44,170 nt of DNA from Planctomycetota bacterium (GCA_024280755.1 JAJRPN010000040.1:1-44170), one strand, 5' to 3'; positions 16,073 to 25,079 are shown, counted from the stretch's first letter. The notes: generated by a model not told the origin, from the sequence alone. Program-made: numbers and translations.

Positions 16073-18042
16073 GAGTCCTCTTCCTTTTTCTTCCATGTCG
16101 CCCTGTTTGCCCGGTTCGACTCTTTGCTAGATTCGTCTGCATTGCTGGGTGCTTTGATATACTCCGTGATCGAGTCACTCGACAAAGACTCATTGCTCAT
16201 ATCGTCTTCCTCGGCAATATCGCATGATTCATCGTGGTCGATCTTCAAATCTTCAAGATGAGACCCGGCCATGAAACCCGTCGAGCCGCCATATTCACGG
16301 GCAATATAGTCCGATGGGCTGCCATCAAAGCACACCCGCCCGTCTCTGATACAGATCACCCGATCAACCATATCAAGCAGATACGCCTCGTGCGTGACCA
16401 TCAAGATGGTCTTGTCGGTCATGGTCGTCGAGATCGTCTCCATGATCTTGTGCGAAGATTCCCGATCAATCGAAGCGGTCGCTTCGTCAAAGATAAGGAT
16501 CGAGGCGTCCTTGAGCAACGCGCGGGCGAGTGTGATCCGCTGTTTCTCGCCGCGTGAGAGTTCGACACCAAACTCGGCAAGGCGAGTATCATATCCCTTG
16601 GGCAAATGGGCGATCACCTCATCAGCCCCGGTCAGCTTGCACACATGCTCCACCTCTTCGCGCGTGGCGTCAGGGCGAGCATACCGAAGGTTCTCATAGA
16701 TCGTCGCATTGAACAAGAAGACCTCTTGGAACGCGATCCCGATCGCCGAGCGAATGGTCCCGATCTCAACTTTGGAAGTATCAACGCCGCCAATGGTGAT
16801 CGAGCCTGAAGTGGGGGAGATAAACCGAGGGAGCAGGTTGATGGTCGTGCTTTTGCCAGATCCACTCGGGCCGGTGATTGCGATCCGTTGCCCAGCCCGT
16901 ACAGTAAAACTGACATCGGTGAGCACCGGGGTCGCCTCGTCATAGGCGAACCCGACATGATCAAACACAATGTCCCCGCTCATCGTTTCGATCGCTTGTT
17001 TCTTCGCATCCGATGCAAGCACACCCTCGTCAAGAATTGGCTCATCGAGCATGTCGTACACTCGGCTCATGCTCGCCGCCGCCTTGGACGAATGCCCGAC
17101 GCCGCTGATGATCTCCAAGACCGAAGGGTACAGCATCATGACATAGCCGAAGAACATCATGAACTCCCCGCCCTTCATATTGCCCTTGATTACCTCAAAC
17201 GCACCGTAGGCAAGAAGCAGAATAGTCCCAAGCCCAACGAGCAGATCGGCCGTAACTTTCTGCGCGAAGTGAAACCGCTGAGATTTTATCTGGCTCTTTC
17301 GGCTCTCGTCAATCGCCTGATGGAAGGTCGCGCTCTCGCGGGCTTCTGCCGAAAAACCTTTGACAACCTCAATCCCAAGAAATTTCTCCACCACACTGCC
17401 ATACGCCAAGGAAAGATTCTCTTGTGCCTCCGAGTGGCTCATCTTGATCGGTGCTCGAAACACACGATAAGTCACAAACTGTAACGGCAAGATAATAATC
17501 GCAGCCAACGCGAGCCGAATGTTCATTACCGAGATCACCACAATCAAAATCTGAAACTTGAGCAGGTTCAAAAGCAGCAGCGGGAACTTGTCTTGAATAA
17601 AAGACTGAATCTTGTAGGTGTCATCCATCACGCGTGCAACAACGCGCCCGGGCTGGTTCGATCGATAAAACTTCAGGCTCAGTTGCTGGAGATGATCAAA
17701 GAGTTGTTTGCGAAGCGAGAAACAAACATCCTCACTCGTCCGCAACGCAAGCATTCGGCTTGAATAAAACAAACTATTGCGAACAATGTAGCTCAAAAAC
17801 AGTCCAAGCAAAATCGCCCCGAGTAATCGCCACTGCCCGCCGAAAGATTCGGAGAGTTCAGATTCGACAAACACATCATCAATTAAAAGCTTAATCGCAA
17901 ACGGAGGCGCGAGATCAGTGAGCGCCAAAAGAATCAGCAGGCAGATCGCCATAAAGAGTCGGCTCGAATGAGAACGCAGCAATCCGAAGATCGATCCCGA
18001 CGGGGACGAGCCTTCAAAGTGCTTTTCTTCATTCGAACTCAT
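16069..18042 (-). CDS. ABC exporter, fused membrane and ATPase domains (MsbA-like)
   Basis: A half-size ABC transporter of 657 residues that should work as a homodimer in the inner membrane, exporting a lipid, peptide or other amphipathic molecule. Residues about 27-320 form the six-helix membrane domain. The ATPase domain has GPSGSGKST (Walker A, 391-399), a Q-loop at FQEVFLF, the signature LSRGEKQR (495-502, a departure from LSGGQ), ILIFDEATASID (Walker B and D-loop) and an H-loop in VTHEA. The last 60 or so residues are acidic and Ser-rich, ending Lys/Glu-rich, and have no equivalent in MsbA. Its stop overlaps the secretin start by four bases, so the two are probably made together. The substrate is unknown. 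Confidence 0.93.
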   Translation of the reverse strand: MSSNEEKHFEGSSPSGSIFGLLRSHSSRLFMAICLLILLALTDLAPPFAIKLLIDDVFVESELSESFGGQWRLLGAILLGLFLSYIVRNSLFYSSRMLALRTSEDVCFSLRKQLFDHLQQLSLKFYRSNQPGRVVARVMDDTYKIQSFIQDKFPLLLLNLLKFQILIVVISVMNIRLALAAIIILPLQFVTYRVFRAPIKMSHSEAQENLSLAYGSVVEKFLGIEVVKGFSAEARESATFHQAIDESRKSQIKSQRFHFAQKVTADLLVGLGTILLLAYGAFEVIKGNMKGGEFMMFFGYVMMLYPSVLEIISGVGHSSKAAASMSRVYDMLDEPILDEGVLASDAKKQAIETMSGDIVFDHVGFAYDEATPVLTDVSFTVRAGQRIAITGPSGSGKSTTINLLPRFISPTSGSITIGGVDTSKVEIGTIRSAIGIAFQEVFLFNATIYENLRYARPDATREEVEHVCKLTGADEVIAHLPKGYDTRLAEFGVELSRGEKQRITLARALLKDASILIFDEATASIDRESSHKIMETISTTMTDKTILMVTHEAYLLDMVDRVICIRDGRVCFDGSPSDYIAREYGGSTGFMAGSHLEDLKIDHDESCDIAEEDDMSNESLSSDSITEYIKAPSNADESSKESNRANRATWKKKEEDS

Positions 18043-18359
18043 GCATCACTCCATATCGTGATCATTGCCAACTCAATGCCCGAAGACATCGCTGGCTGCT
18101 CATAGAAGAACGAGCAGCGATCACGAACACATGTGATCAACTTTGAGCAATGACTATCAATACATCTTGAGACTCAAGAAGTGGCAGTTTACATGCTCTA
18201 TCGGCCAATTGCACGCATGAACTTGGAACACAAGGGATGAATTGCAGGTTCTCAGCATGTCTGGAGTGCGTTCGATATCAAGTGGGTATAAAAACCGCCC
18301 CTGAAATATCAGGGGCGGCAGAAGTAGATCAAAGTATGTCTCACATCAGATCGACAGGT
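18043..18359. other. Intergenic region upstream of the ABC exporter, containing a terminator
   Basis: This 317-base stretch holds the terminator at 18290-18318 and, nearer 18043, presumably the promoter of the exporter-secretin pair. No gene is supported; frames crossing it are extensions of the antisense of the kexin-like gene. Confidence 0.5.
18290..18318 (-). terminator. Rho-independent terminator of the kexin-like gene
   Basis: CCGCCCCTGA at 18295-18304 pairs perfectly with TCAGGGGCGG at 18309-18318 around the four-base loop AATA. On the minus strand it is followed by TTTTTATA. It lies about 40 bases past the stop of the gene at 18360 and separates it from the ABC exporter. Confidence 0.92.
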
Positions 18360-21239
18360 TTAGATCGGGCTGACGACTGGATCGTTGTCGTCACCGACAT
18401 TGGTCCCGCCAGCACCTGGACGACCACCGCCGCGAGGAACCCCGCCTGGAGTGCAGTATCCTGGAGCCCAGATCCCTCGGAATATGAAGAGGTCAGTAAG
18501 ATTAATGGCACCGTCAGCATTCAGATCTGCGAGTGCATTACGGGTGATGTACCAGTCGATATAAATCTGAAGATCAAGTGTATTGACAATGCCATCGCCG
18601 TTCAGATCCGCGGGGCAACTGGTTGTGAATGGGTTACATCCTTCAAAGATATCAAGCCCAACTCTGTACCCATAGATTTTGATTCTGAATGCGACAAGTT
18701 CCTTTGCGCTTCGGAACTCACTCCCAGGAATACCAATCTCACCCAATGCGGTGACCATATCAGCACCTGGGTTGGTCATTGGGTCATCGCCAGCTTCGGC
18801 TCCTTCAGGGGTTATCTCGTCCGGTCCATAATCGGTGATCGAGATATTCCAAACACCACCAGCTTTTTCACCCCAGTGCTTCCAAGTCAGGAATGGTTGC
18901 TGATAGTAAGCAAAATCATCGCCGCCAACATTGCCAGAGCCAAACCCTTGATCCCGATCATCGTCATCAAAGTTCTCATCGTCAGCAGAACCAGTGACAT
19001 TGAGTGTCGTAGGCATCGCCAAGATCGAACGAGTGCCCGATGGGCTTGTCATGTTGATATACAAATCGTTGCTGCCTTCGCCTGTTAAACTCAGCTCAAC
19101 AACGATGGCTTCGATGATAATGTTCTGGCGAACACATAAGTTAAATGATGCAGAGTTCGCGAATACGGTCATGCCGGATTCGCCTTGGATTCCGGTTGAT
19201 CCATCCACCGCGACGAACTCCACCCATTCTGCATCGAGAACTTCTTGCCCAACTCGAGGGTCATCAGTGTTGGTGCCACCACCAATATCACCGACGATTC
19301 CAGTGTCAAGAAGGAAGAGCTTGGGAGTACCAGCCCAATCAATAGCCTTCTCGACAGCGAGTTCCGCGTCGATCATCCCAAAGCCATAGTTGTCCGAGTG
19401 ACGGATAGCTTGGTTGACAGTCGTGTCACTATTGTAAAGCCCGCTATTGGCCTGCCAGAAGTTTCGCGGGAATGGCGGTATAAGGAAAGGGAATGGGGCG
19501 TAGTAGATGCGATTGAGATCGTAGTTGGGCCATTTAATATTGTCCGCACGAGGGCTGTCCTGAATGCTCTCGAACAAGATGTGCTGAATATCACGCAACG
19601 AAAGATCAGGGTTCGCTTCGAGCATCAATGCGACAATACCACTCGCAATTGCAGGGCCAGTTGTGGTCGCACTAAATGGAGCATCGTCAGCAGCGAATGG
19701 AACAAAATTAGAATCACCTGGGTCTGGATCGCTCAGGTTCGGCACAGTCGTGAGCACACCACGCAAATCAACATTGTCATCAGGATCTGCCTGTGTAAGT
19801 GATTGAGCGATATTGTTTGTGCCGCCGTAGATAGACGCAAAGACACTCGCCCCTTGTGCTGCATAGATATCAAAGTTGCCATCTTCAGCAACCGTATTGA
19901 TGATCAGCGATCGACGGTTGATGGCAGGTGGATAGTTGTTGGTATTGCCAGTGATATAGTATGGACCACTCGTATACCCATTGGTGAGACCAAGAGCCAC
20001 CACATTGGGTGCTATTTCGAGTTGATCAATCGGCGAAAACGAGTTCGGGGCATCTAGGTTCACATCAGGAAAAGTGTATGGGTCTGGAAGGAAGTTGATA
20101 TTTCCATCTGGATCAATTATCCCGACACCTGTGCCGTAAATATGCACGGTACCATTCCCGGATCGTCCAAATCGGATCGAGTTCAAGAATGGGTCCATGA
20201 CATAATCATTTACATGCCCATTGTTGTAGGCCCCACCAGGGAATATATATTCAGTTCCCAATCGGTAAAACTTGATGTCAACATCTTGAGTGAGCCAATC
20301 GTAGGCTTCAAACTCTATCAGCGGGCTGCCTGTGCCCCAGCGGAAGGTCGAGAGTGTTGCGCCTGGTGCAACACCTTGCCCTGCTTCGGTGTTACCGCGT
20401 TCTGCACCCACGATGCCTGCCCATCCAGTAGTCGCGTAGCTCGGAGGCGTAGTCGCATCAAAATTCATCGAAAGGGATTGATCGTATTTATTGACAAGAT
20501 CAAGATGATCAAGATCTATATGAACATTGAGTCCTGGTGCAGGAACACCAACTACGACACCCGCACCGGTGTAACCAAGGGTGTCATAGATAGCGGTTGT
20601 GATGTTGTTATCACGATCCGCGAATCCAAGATAGCCTCCACTCGCAGGATTGTTGAAGAAGTGCCATTGATCGATAAAATCGGCATCGCCAGAGCCGCCG
20701 CGAGGTGTTTCGGGCAGTATTGGAAGCGAACGAATCCCAATTCCAGATTCAGTCGACTGTGGCCTATTGCGAGGCAGAACGATTCGTCGACCGTTGGTTT
20801 GAGCAGGGCGTTGAACCTGTGCTTGTTCTTGATCGAGACGAACCGAGCGAACACCGTCTTGTCCGATCATCAACTTGCGAACCGCGATCGCGGATTCAAT
20901 ATCTGGTGTATTAACAATAAACGCTGTACCAGCGCTGTCGAGTGTCCGCCCAAGCGAGACGCCTTGCAGGTCGGTGCTGATTGAGTTGACCAATGCTTCA
21001 AGGGCAGCTCTGTCATTCGAGCGGACAATGAGTCGGCTTGAGTTGATCGTGCCCTGAGGGACAGCCAGATCAGCAAGCGCTGATACCTTCTGGGTTGCTT
21101 TTGTATCTGTATCTGTGCCTGCCGACGAGATGCCAGCCAAAAGCCCAACGCATGTGGTCAGGGCGATCGCGCTCATGCGATGAGAAAACATCGCTGGCAT
21201 GGCGTTGCTGTAGTGCTTAGGCGTTCCTAAATCCATCAT
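18360..21239 (-). CDS. Secreted kexin/subtilisin-fold pseudoprotease with P-domain and dockerin-like tail
   Basis: A 959-residue exported protein built like a proprotein convertase. The ATG at 21239 has GGAG five bases upstream; an export signal lies at about 18-40. A kexin-like block begins at FIDQWHFFNN (about 188-197), and DNYGFGMIDAELAVEKAIDW closes the subtilase domain. The catalytic residues are changed by direct alignment to kexin motifs: Asp becomes Ala234 (GVPAPG), His becomes Ala269 (YATTGWAG), oxyanion Asn becomes Tyr471 (FASIYGG) and Ser becomes Thr526 (ATTTGPAIASG). A P-domain (about 690-860) is well kept, with NDLYINMTSPSGTRS and WGEKAGGVWNISITDYGP. Two dockerin-like loops follow (about 875-928) between CPAD and YCTPG, then a Gly-rich tail. 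Likely a binding or scaffold protein. Confidence 0.88.
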   Translation of the reverse strand: MMDLGTPKHYSNAMPAMFSHRMSAIALTTCVGLLAGISSAGTDTDTKATQKVSALADLAVPQGTINSSRLIVRSNDRAALEALVNSISTDLQGVSLGRTLDSAGTAFIVNTPDIESAIAVRKLMIGQDGVRSVRLDQEQAQVQRPAQTNGRRIVLPRNRPQSTESGIGIRSLPILPETPRGGSGDADFIDQWHFFNNPASGGYLGFADRDNNITTAIYDTLGYTGAGVVVGVPAPGLNVHIDLDHLDLVNKYDQSLSMNFDATTPPSYATTGWAGIVGAERGNTEAGQGVAPGATLSTFRWGTGSPLIEFEAYDWLTQDVDIKFYRLGTEYIFPGGAYNNGHVNDYVMDPFLNSIRFGRSGNGTVHIYGTGVGIIDPDGNINFLPDPYTFPDVNLDAPNSFSPIDQLEIAPNVVALGLTNGYTSGPYYITGNTNNYPPAINRRSLIINTVAEDGNFDIYAAQGASVFASIYGGTNNIAQSLTQADPDDNVDLRGVLTTVPNLSDPDPGDSNFVPFAADDAPFSATTTGPAIASGIVALMLEANPDLSLRDIQHILFESIQDSPRADNIKWPNYDLNRIYYAPFPFLIPPFPRNFWQANSGLYNSDTTVNQAIRHSDNYGFGMIDAELAVEKAIDWAGTPKLFLLDTGIVGDIGGGTNTDDPRVGQEVLDAEWVEFVAVDGSTGIQGESGMTVFANSASFNLCVRQNIIIEAIVVELSLTGEGSNDLYINMTSPSGTRSILAMPTTLNVTGSADDENFDDDDRDQGFGSGNVGGDDFAYYQQPFLTWKHWGEKAGGVWNISITDYGPDEITPEGAEAGDDPMTNPGADMVTALGEIGIPGSEFRSAKELVAFRIKIYGYRVGLDIFEGCNPFTTSCPADLNGDGIVNTLDLQIYIDWYITRNALADLNADGAINLTDLFIFRGIWAPGYCTPGGVPRGGGRPGAGGTNVGDDNDPVVSPI

Positions 21240-21499
21240 TACTTCTCCTGGGATGGGTGGGAGGGATATCGTCTTGCGTTCATTGAACGATACATGATCA
21301 TAGTGGATATGATCTCTGTTCGCACTCTATAAAAGGGAGATCTTTCAGAATCTTGCCCTTTTTTCATGCCCATTGCTCACTCAAGAGTGCACAAATAGCC
21401 AAGAACACGCGGTTTCCGTTCGGGTTATTCATCAATACGCACCAGTTTTAGAATCGGTTGCGTGAAACTTAAATGAGGTAAAATAGGTTTACCCCCTAA
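21240..21499. promoter_or_regulatory. Spacer between fumarase and the kexin-like gene
   Basis: This 260-base AT-rich region lies downstream of the kexin-like start on its template and beyond the fumarase stop, and must contain the promoter of the kexin-like gene. No hairpin with a U-run was seen for either gene, and promoter boxes cannot be assigned with confidence. Confidence 0.4.
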
Positions 21500-22969
21500 T
21501 TATTCCTTCGGCGAGGTCATCGATCTCGGATCAAGAAGAATATTTAACTCATCCGCATCAACAAGATTTTGCTCCAAAGCCAACTCGCGCACAGTCTTGC
21601 CCTCAGCAAATGCCTGATACGCCAACTTGGAAGAAGCATCGTAACCAATGACAGGCACAAGGCTTGTACACATGGCCAAGCTGCCTTCGATCAGCTCTGC
21701 ACATCGTTCACGATCCGGTTCGAGCCCTTGGAGCAGCTTCTCGTTGAAGGTTGTGCATGAACCGGCCAAAATCTTGATCGAATCAAGCACATTCGCTGCC
21801 ATCATTGGCATCGCGACATTGAGATCCAAAAGCGAACCCACGCCCCCCATACCACCAGCGGTCACAGCGGTATCGTTGCCAATCACCTGGCACGCACCCA
21901 TGACCACTGCTTCACAAATTACCGGGTTCACCTTGCCGGGCATAATGCTCGATCCGGGCTGAACCGCAGGCAGCTTGAGTTCGCCAATCCCACATCGTGG
22001 ACCAGACCCAAGCCAGCGGATGTCATTGGCGATCTTGGACATGCTCACCGCGATGGTCTTGAGCAAGCCAGAGACTTCAACAATCCCGTCCTTGGCATGC
22101 TGAGCCTCGAAGTGATTCGTCGCTTCACGGAATGCAATGCCGGTTGCATTGGTGAGATTCGCCGCCACAAGTTGCGAGAACTTAGGATGCGTATTGATCC
22201 CCGTGCCCACCGCAGTGCCTCCAATCGCCAACTCGCCAAGCGTATGGAGCGCACGATGTAGGCGTTCCTCTGCATGGTGCATCTGCGAGGCGTATCCGCT
22301 AAACTCCTGGCCGAGCCGAATCGGGGTTGCATCTTGAAGATGAGTCCGTCCAATCTTGACCACATCATCCCAGAGCTTGGCTTTCGCATCAAGCTCTTTG
22401 GCCAGTGCAGTGACCGCAGGCAAGAGCGATTCTTTAATTGCAACCGCCGCAGCAATGTGCATCGCGGTGGGGAAGGTATCGTTCGAGGACTGACCCATAT
22501 TCACATCATCGTTGGGATGAATCGCGTTGTCGCCCTTGAGATACTCCGCATTCTTGCTCGAACCAACCGGCGCACCATTGGCGATGCAGACCAGATTCGA
22601 GATCACTTCATTGGCATTCATATTCGTCGATGTGCCACTGCCAGTCTGGAAGATATCGATCGGGAAGTGGCGAGCGATCCCGCCTCGATCGTGCATGCCA
22701 CCCAAGATCGTGTTGCACGCTTCAACAATCGCATCGGCTTTGGGTTGCGAGAGCTTCCCGAGTTCAAGATTGGCTTTGGCTGTCGCCGTTTTAAGTGTCG
22801 CAAAGGCGAGAATCATAGATTCTGGGACAGGAACGCCCGAAATCGGGAAGTTGAGCACCGCCCGTTGGGTCGAAGCGCCATAGAGCACATCGCTGGGCAC
22901 TGGCATCTCGCCCATAGAATCTTTTTCGATACGGGTGGGTTCATTCGTCGATGTGAGGGCTGTGGACAC
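21500..22969 (-). CDS. fumC: Class II fumarate hydratase
   Basis: Fumarase converts fumarate and water to L-malate in the citric acid cycle. At 489 residues it is slightly longer than E. coli FumC (467), the extra being an N-terminal stretch of about 20. The start is the GTG at 22969, preceded by a strong AGGAGG. Family motifs include GSGTSTNMNANEV, DDVNMGQSSNDTFPTA, GRTHLQDATPIRLGQEFSGY, and the superfamily signature GSSIMPGKVNP with its flexible catalytic loop. ALTSTNEPTRIEKDSMGEMPVP at the start matches fumarase rather than aspartase, and the closing region fits too. It faces the transglutaminase-fold gene across a short divergent promoter region. Confidence 0.95.
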   Translation of the reverse strand: MSTALTSTNEPTRIEKDSMGEMPVPSDVLYGASTQRAVLNFPISGVPVPESMILAFATLKTATAKANLELGKLSQPKADAIVEACNTILGGMHDRGGIARHFPIDIFQTGSGTSTNMNANEVISNLVCIANGAPVGSSKNAEYLKGDNAIHPNDDVNMGQSSNDTFPTAMHIAAAVAIKESLLPAVTALAKELDAKAKLWDDVVKIGRTHLQDATPIRLGQEFSGYASQMHHAEERLHRALHTLGELAIGGTAVGTGINTHPKFSQLVAANLTNATGIAFREATNHFEAQHAKDGIVEVSGLLKTIAVSMSKIANDIRWLGSGPRCGIGELKLPAVQPGSSIMPGKVNPVICEAVVMGACQVIGNDTAVTAGGMGGVGSLLDLNVAMPMMAANVLDSIKILAGSCTTFNEKLLQGLEPDRERCAELIEGSLAMCTSLVPVIGYDASSKLAYQAFAEGKTVRELALEQNLVDADELNILLDPRSMTSPKE

Positions 22970-23116
22970 TTGATCCTCCTTGGCTCATAAGCCGAGCCGG
23001 TCGGTTTGTGGTATGTTCTTTTCATTATAGAGCAGATGAGAACTCCTTGCCGGGCAACCGCATCGATTTCCGCCCGTACAGTCTGTAGCAACCATTCTTT
23101 CGGGGACACACGCGCC
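22970..23116. promoter_or_regulatory. Divergent promoter region, fumC and the transglutaminase-fold gene
   Basis: The 147 bases between two divergent starts must serve both. The fumC side holds its AGGAGG ribosome-binding site. A possible -10-like TTCATTATAG on the plus strand lies near 23020-23031, but I cannot place a matching -35. Confidence 0.45.
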
Positions 23117-24436
23117 ATGAAGATCATTCATTTTACATTCCTCCACTCAATCATCATCGCTTCAATCATGCTCTGCGCATCGGGTGTATCAGCCCAGGTT
23201 GCCTCACACCCCGAAGCCACCTCGCCGGTTCCCGAGAACCCATATCTCAAACATACCGATCCCTGGCGATGGGATGTTCGTACTCAAATATTTCTGCGGG
23301 CAGGATTTCGATACTACTCCAACTCCCGAGCAACAAAGAACTCGTCAACAGAGCAGACAGAATCAATATGGTGGGCGATGAAAGATCTTGAGGTTATCTT
23401 CCCCGCCGTTCGCCAAGGCGGGTTCTACTGGTCTCCAAATACCGATGTCGAAGCCTCTCTCCGTGCCGGTGATTTCAAACGGGAACAAACACAACAGCGG
23501 ATGTTCACCAAAGATTCCAAAGCCGAGTACACACTCTGGCGATCGGATGTCGAAGAGAATGTTCATCAGATCCATCTGATCCACATCTCTCACATTGTGA
23601 CCGCTGATACAATTTTCGATCATAAAAAGGCTCAACATCTTCCCTGGCCAAAGAGCTGGGACAAGGTTGCGACGGGTTTTCTTTCGCCAGTGGTCGATTC
23701 AGTCGGCGCAGAGGTCGATGCAGACGCAGCCGACACCATCAAAACCTTGCTCGATTTCTGGGTCGAGAAGAAAGACCCCAAGGGAATCCCCCAGCTCGAT
23801 CTCGTCAAGTTCCTCACCGGCAAGGTCATCGAGCATGTGCAAGTCCGCGGGCCAGGCGCAGAGTTCTCAAAGCAAAGCATCAATCGAAACTCGCTCCAAT
23901 CCCAAACATCATCAACGCCATTCATCACCGGCACCGCATGGGGCGGGTTTGTCGTCCGCCCAGCAAATGTTGTCGCCCGTGATGGTAAAGGCACCAAGCA
24001 CGATCTCGCAACCCTGCTCACCGCAGTGCTACGCAGCGCAGGTGTGCCCGCAAGAACCGTGCTGTGCGTGAACCGCACAGATCAGGATATACTCGAACGC
24101 ATGGTCTCGATGGTTGAGTTTGCGATGTACGACCCCGATCGAGACATCACCTTCTGGGTGCCTATCGATATCGACAGGCTCCGGCTCAACGGCAAGCGAG
24201 CATCACAGTACAAACAATGGTGGAACTATTTTGGAACCCATGATCAACTCAACGACTATGTCCCCATTGCATACTACTTCCATCCGCCTGCGAGCTACCG
24301 GGCCTATGACCTGCCCGCACTCTACGGCATGCGATCCTCAAGCCGTCTTCCAGAGTATGTGATCCAATCGCTGCTTATCGATCCACAAATGTCACCGATC
24401 ACAACTACAAAAAAACGGCTGCCAAATCAGCCGTGA
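23117..24436 (+). CDS. Secreted transglutaminase-fold protein lacking the catalytic Cys and His
   Basis: I place the start at the ATG at 23117, giving 439 residues with a clear signal peptide (MKIIHFTFLHSIIIASIMLC, cleavage near VSA-QV); the frame is open further upstream without a better start. The middle is unfamiliar. Residues about 285-355 resemble the transglutaminase-like core: KGTKHDLATLLTAVLRSAGVPARTV and later FWVPIDID. In active members the first block reads G-x-C-x-D; here it is G-T-K-H-D, so the Cys is Lys294. The usual His of the HAWVE motif also seems replaced (MVEFAMYD). The Asp in PIDID is kept. It is probably a non-catalytic periplasmic binding protein. Its last codons contain the terminator of the opposite gene. 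Confidence 0.75.
   Translation: MKIIHFTFLHSIIIASIMLCASGVSAQVASHPEATSPVPENPYLKHTDPWRWDVRTQIFLRAGFRYYSNSRATKNSSTEQTESIWWAMKDLEVIFPAVRQGGFYWSPNTDVEASLRAGDFKREQTQQRMFTKDSKAEYTLWRSDVEENVHQIHLIHISHIVTADTIFDHKKAQHLPWPKSWDKVATGFLSPVVDSVGAEVDADAADTIKTLLDFWVEKKDPKGIPQLDLVKFLTGKVIEHVQVRGPGAEFSKQSINRNSLQSQTSSTPFITGTAWGGFVVRPANVVARDGKGTKHDLATLLTAVLRSAGVPARTVLCVNRTDQDILERMVSMVEFAMYDPDRDITFWVPIDIDRLRLNGKRASQYKQWWNYFGTHDQLNDYVPIAYYFHPPASYRAYDLPALYGMRSSSRLPEYVIQSLLIDPQMSPITTTKKRLPNQP
24408..24434 (-). terminator. Terminator of the adenylate kinase gene, embedded in the 3' end of the opposite gene
   Basis: ACGGCTG at 24415-24421 pairs with CAGCCGT at 24428-24434 around a six-base loop, and on the minus strand seven U residues follow (24408-24414). 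It lies 25 bases beyond the adk stop. The hairpin is inside the last coding codons of the plus-strand gene ending at 24436. Confidence 0.85.
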
Positions 24437-24458
24437 TTGTATTGAAATCTCTTGTGCG

Positions 24459-25079
24459 TTAAACCTTCGCAGGCTTGGCGTGGCATGTGTCTTGGATCGG
24501 CGCGATAACCTTGAGGATATTGCTGAGCACGCCTCCGAGTGAGCCGATCGCATCGATCTCATGGACGATTGATTGATTGTAGTGGTTGAGTACCGGGCGT
24601 GTTTCCCGTTCATAAATTTCGAGTCGATTGCGGATGATGTCTTCTTTGGCATCATCAACGCGGTTCTGTTCGAGGGCACGATTTTGCAAACGGGCGATCA
24701 TATCATCCGGGTTCACTGCCGAAAGATGAACAACACCGAGCACATCAATGTATTGTTCCATCAGCGAGGTCTGCGCGACTGTGCGCGGGATGCCGTCGAG
24801 AATCAATAAATCAGAATATGGCTTGTACATCCCAAGAATCGCTTGGGCGTGCACATAGGTATGCCAAAGTTCGAGGGTTACCTCATCTGGGACAAGCTCA
24901 CCCTTCGATGAGTAATCAAAGAAGATTTCACCGAGTTCGGACTTCTTATCGAGCGAGCGGAACATGTCGCCGGTCGACATATGGAAGTATCCGGGGATGC
25001 TTCCAAGCAGTGAACCTTGAGTCCCTTTGCCCGCGCCTGGTGCGCCGAAGAGTAATACTGTTTTGAGCCGATCTGCCAT
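24459..25079 (-). CDS. Adenylate kinase family protein (short-LID form)
   Basis: Adenylate kinases balance AMP, ADP and ATP in the cytoplasm. This 206-residue protein has the P-loop GAPGAGKGTQ (about 12-21), the AMP-site block HMSTGDMFR, DGIPRTVAQ (the family usually has DGFPRT) and RVDDAKEDIIRNRLEIY, which joins the LID to the core. There is no four-Cys zinc LID and the LID is short. AGGAGA lies seven bases before the ATG. It is transcribed between two recognised terminators, downstream of fusA on the same strand, so it is probably a single-gene unit. The phosphoryl acceptor could in principle be another nucleoside monophosphate, as the overall match to canonical Adk is looser than usual. 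Confidence 0.85.
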   Translation of the reverse strand: MADRLKTVLLFGAPGAGKGTQGSLLGSIPGYFHMSTGDMFRSLDKKSELGEIFFDYSSKGELVPDEVTLELWHTYVHAQAILGMYKPYSDLLILDGIPRTVAQTSLMEQYIDVLGVVHLSAVNPDDMIARLQNRALEQNRVDDAKEDIIRNRLEIYERETRPVLNHYNQSIVHEIDAIGSLGGVLSNILKVIAPIQDTCHAKPAKV

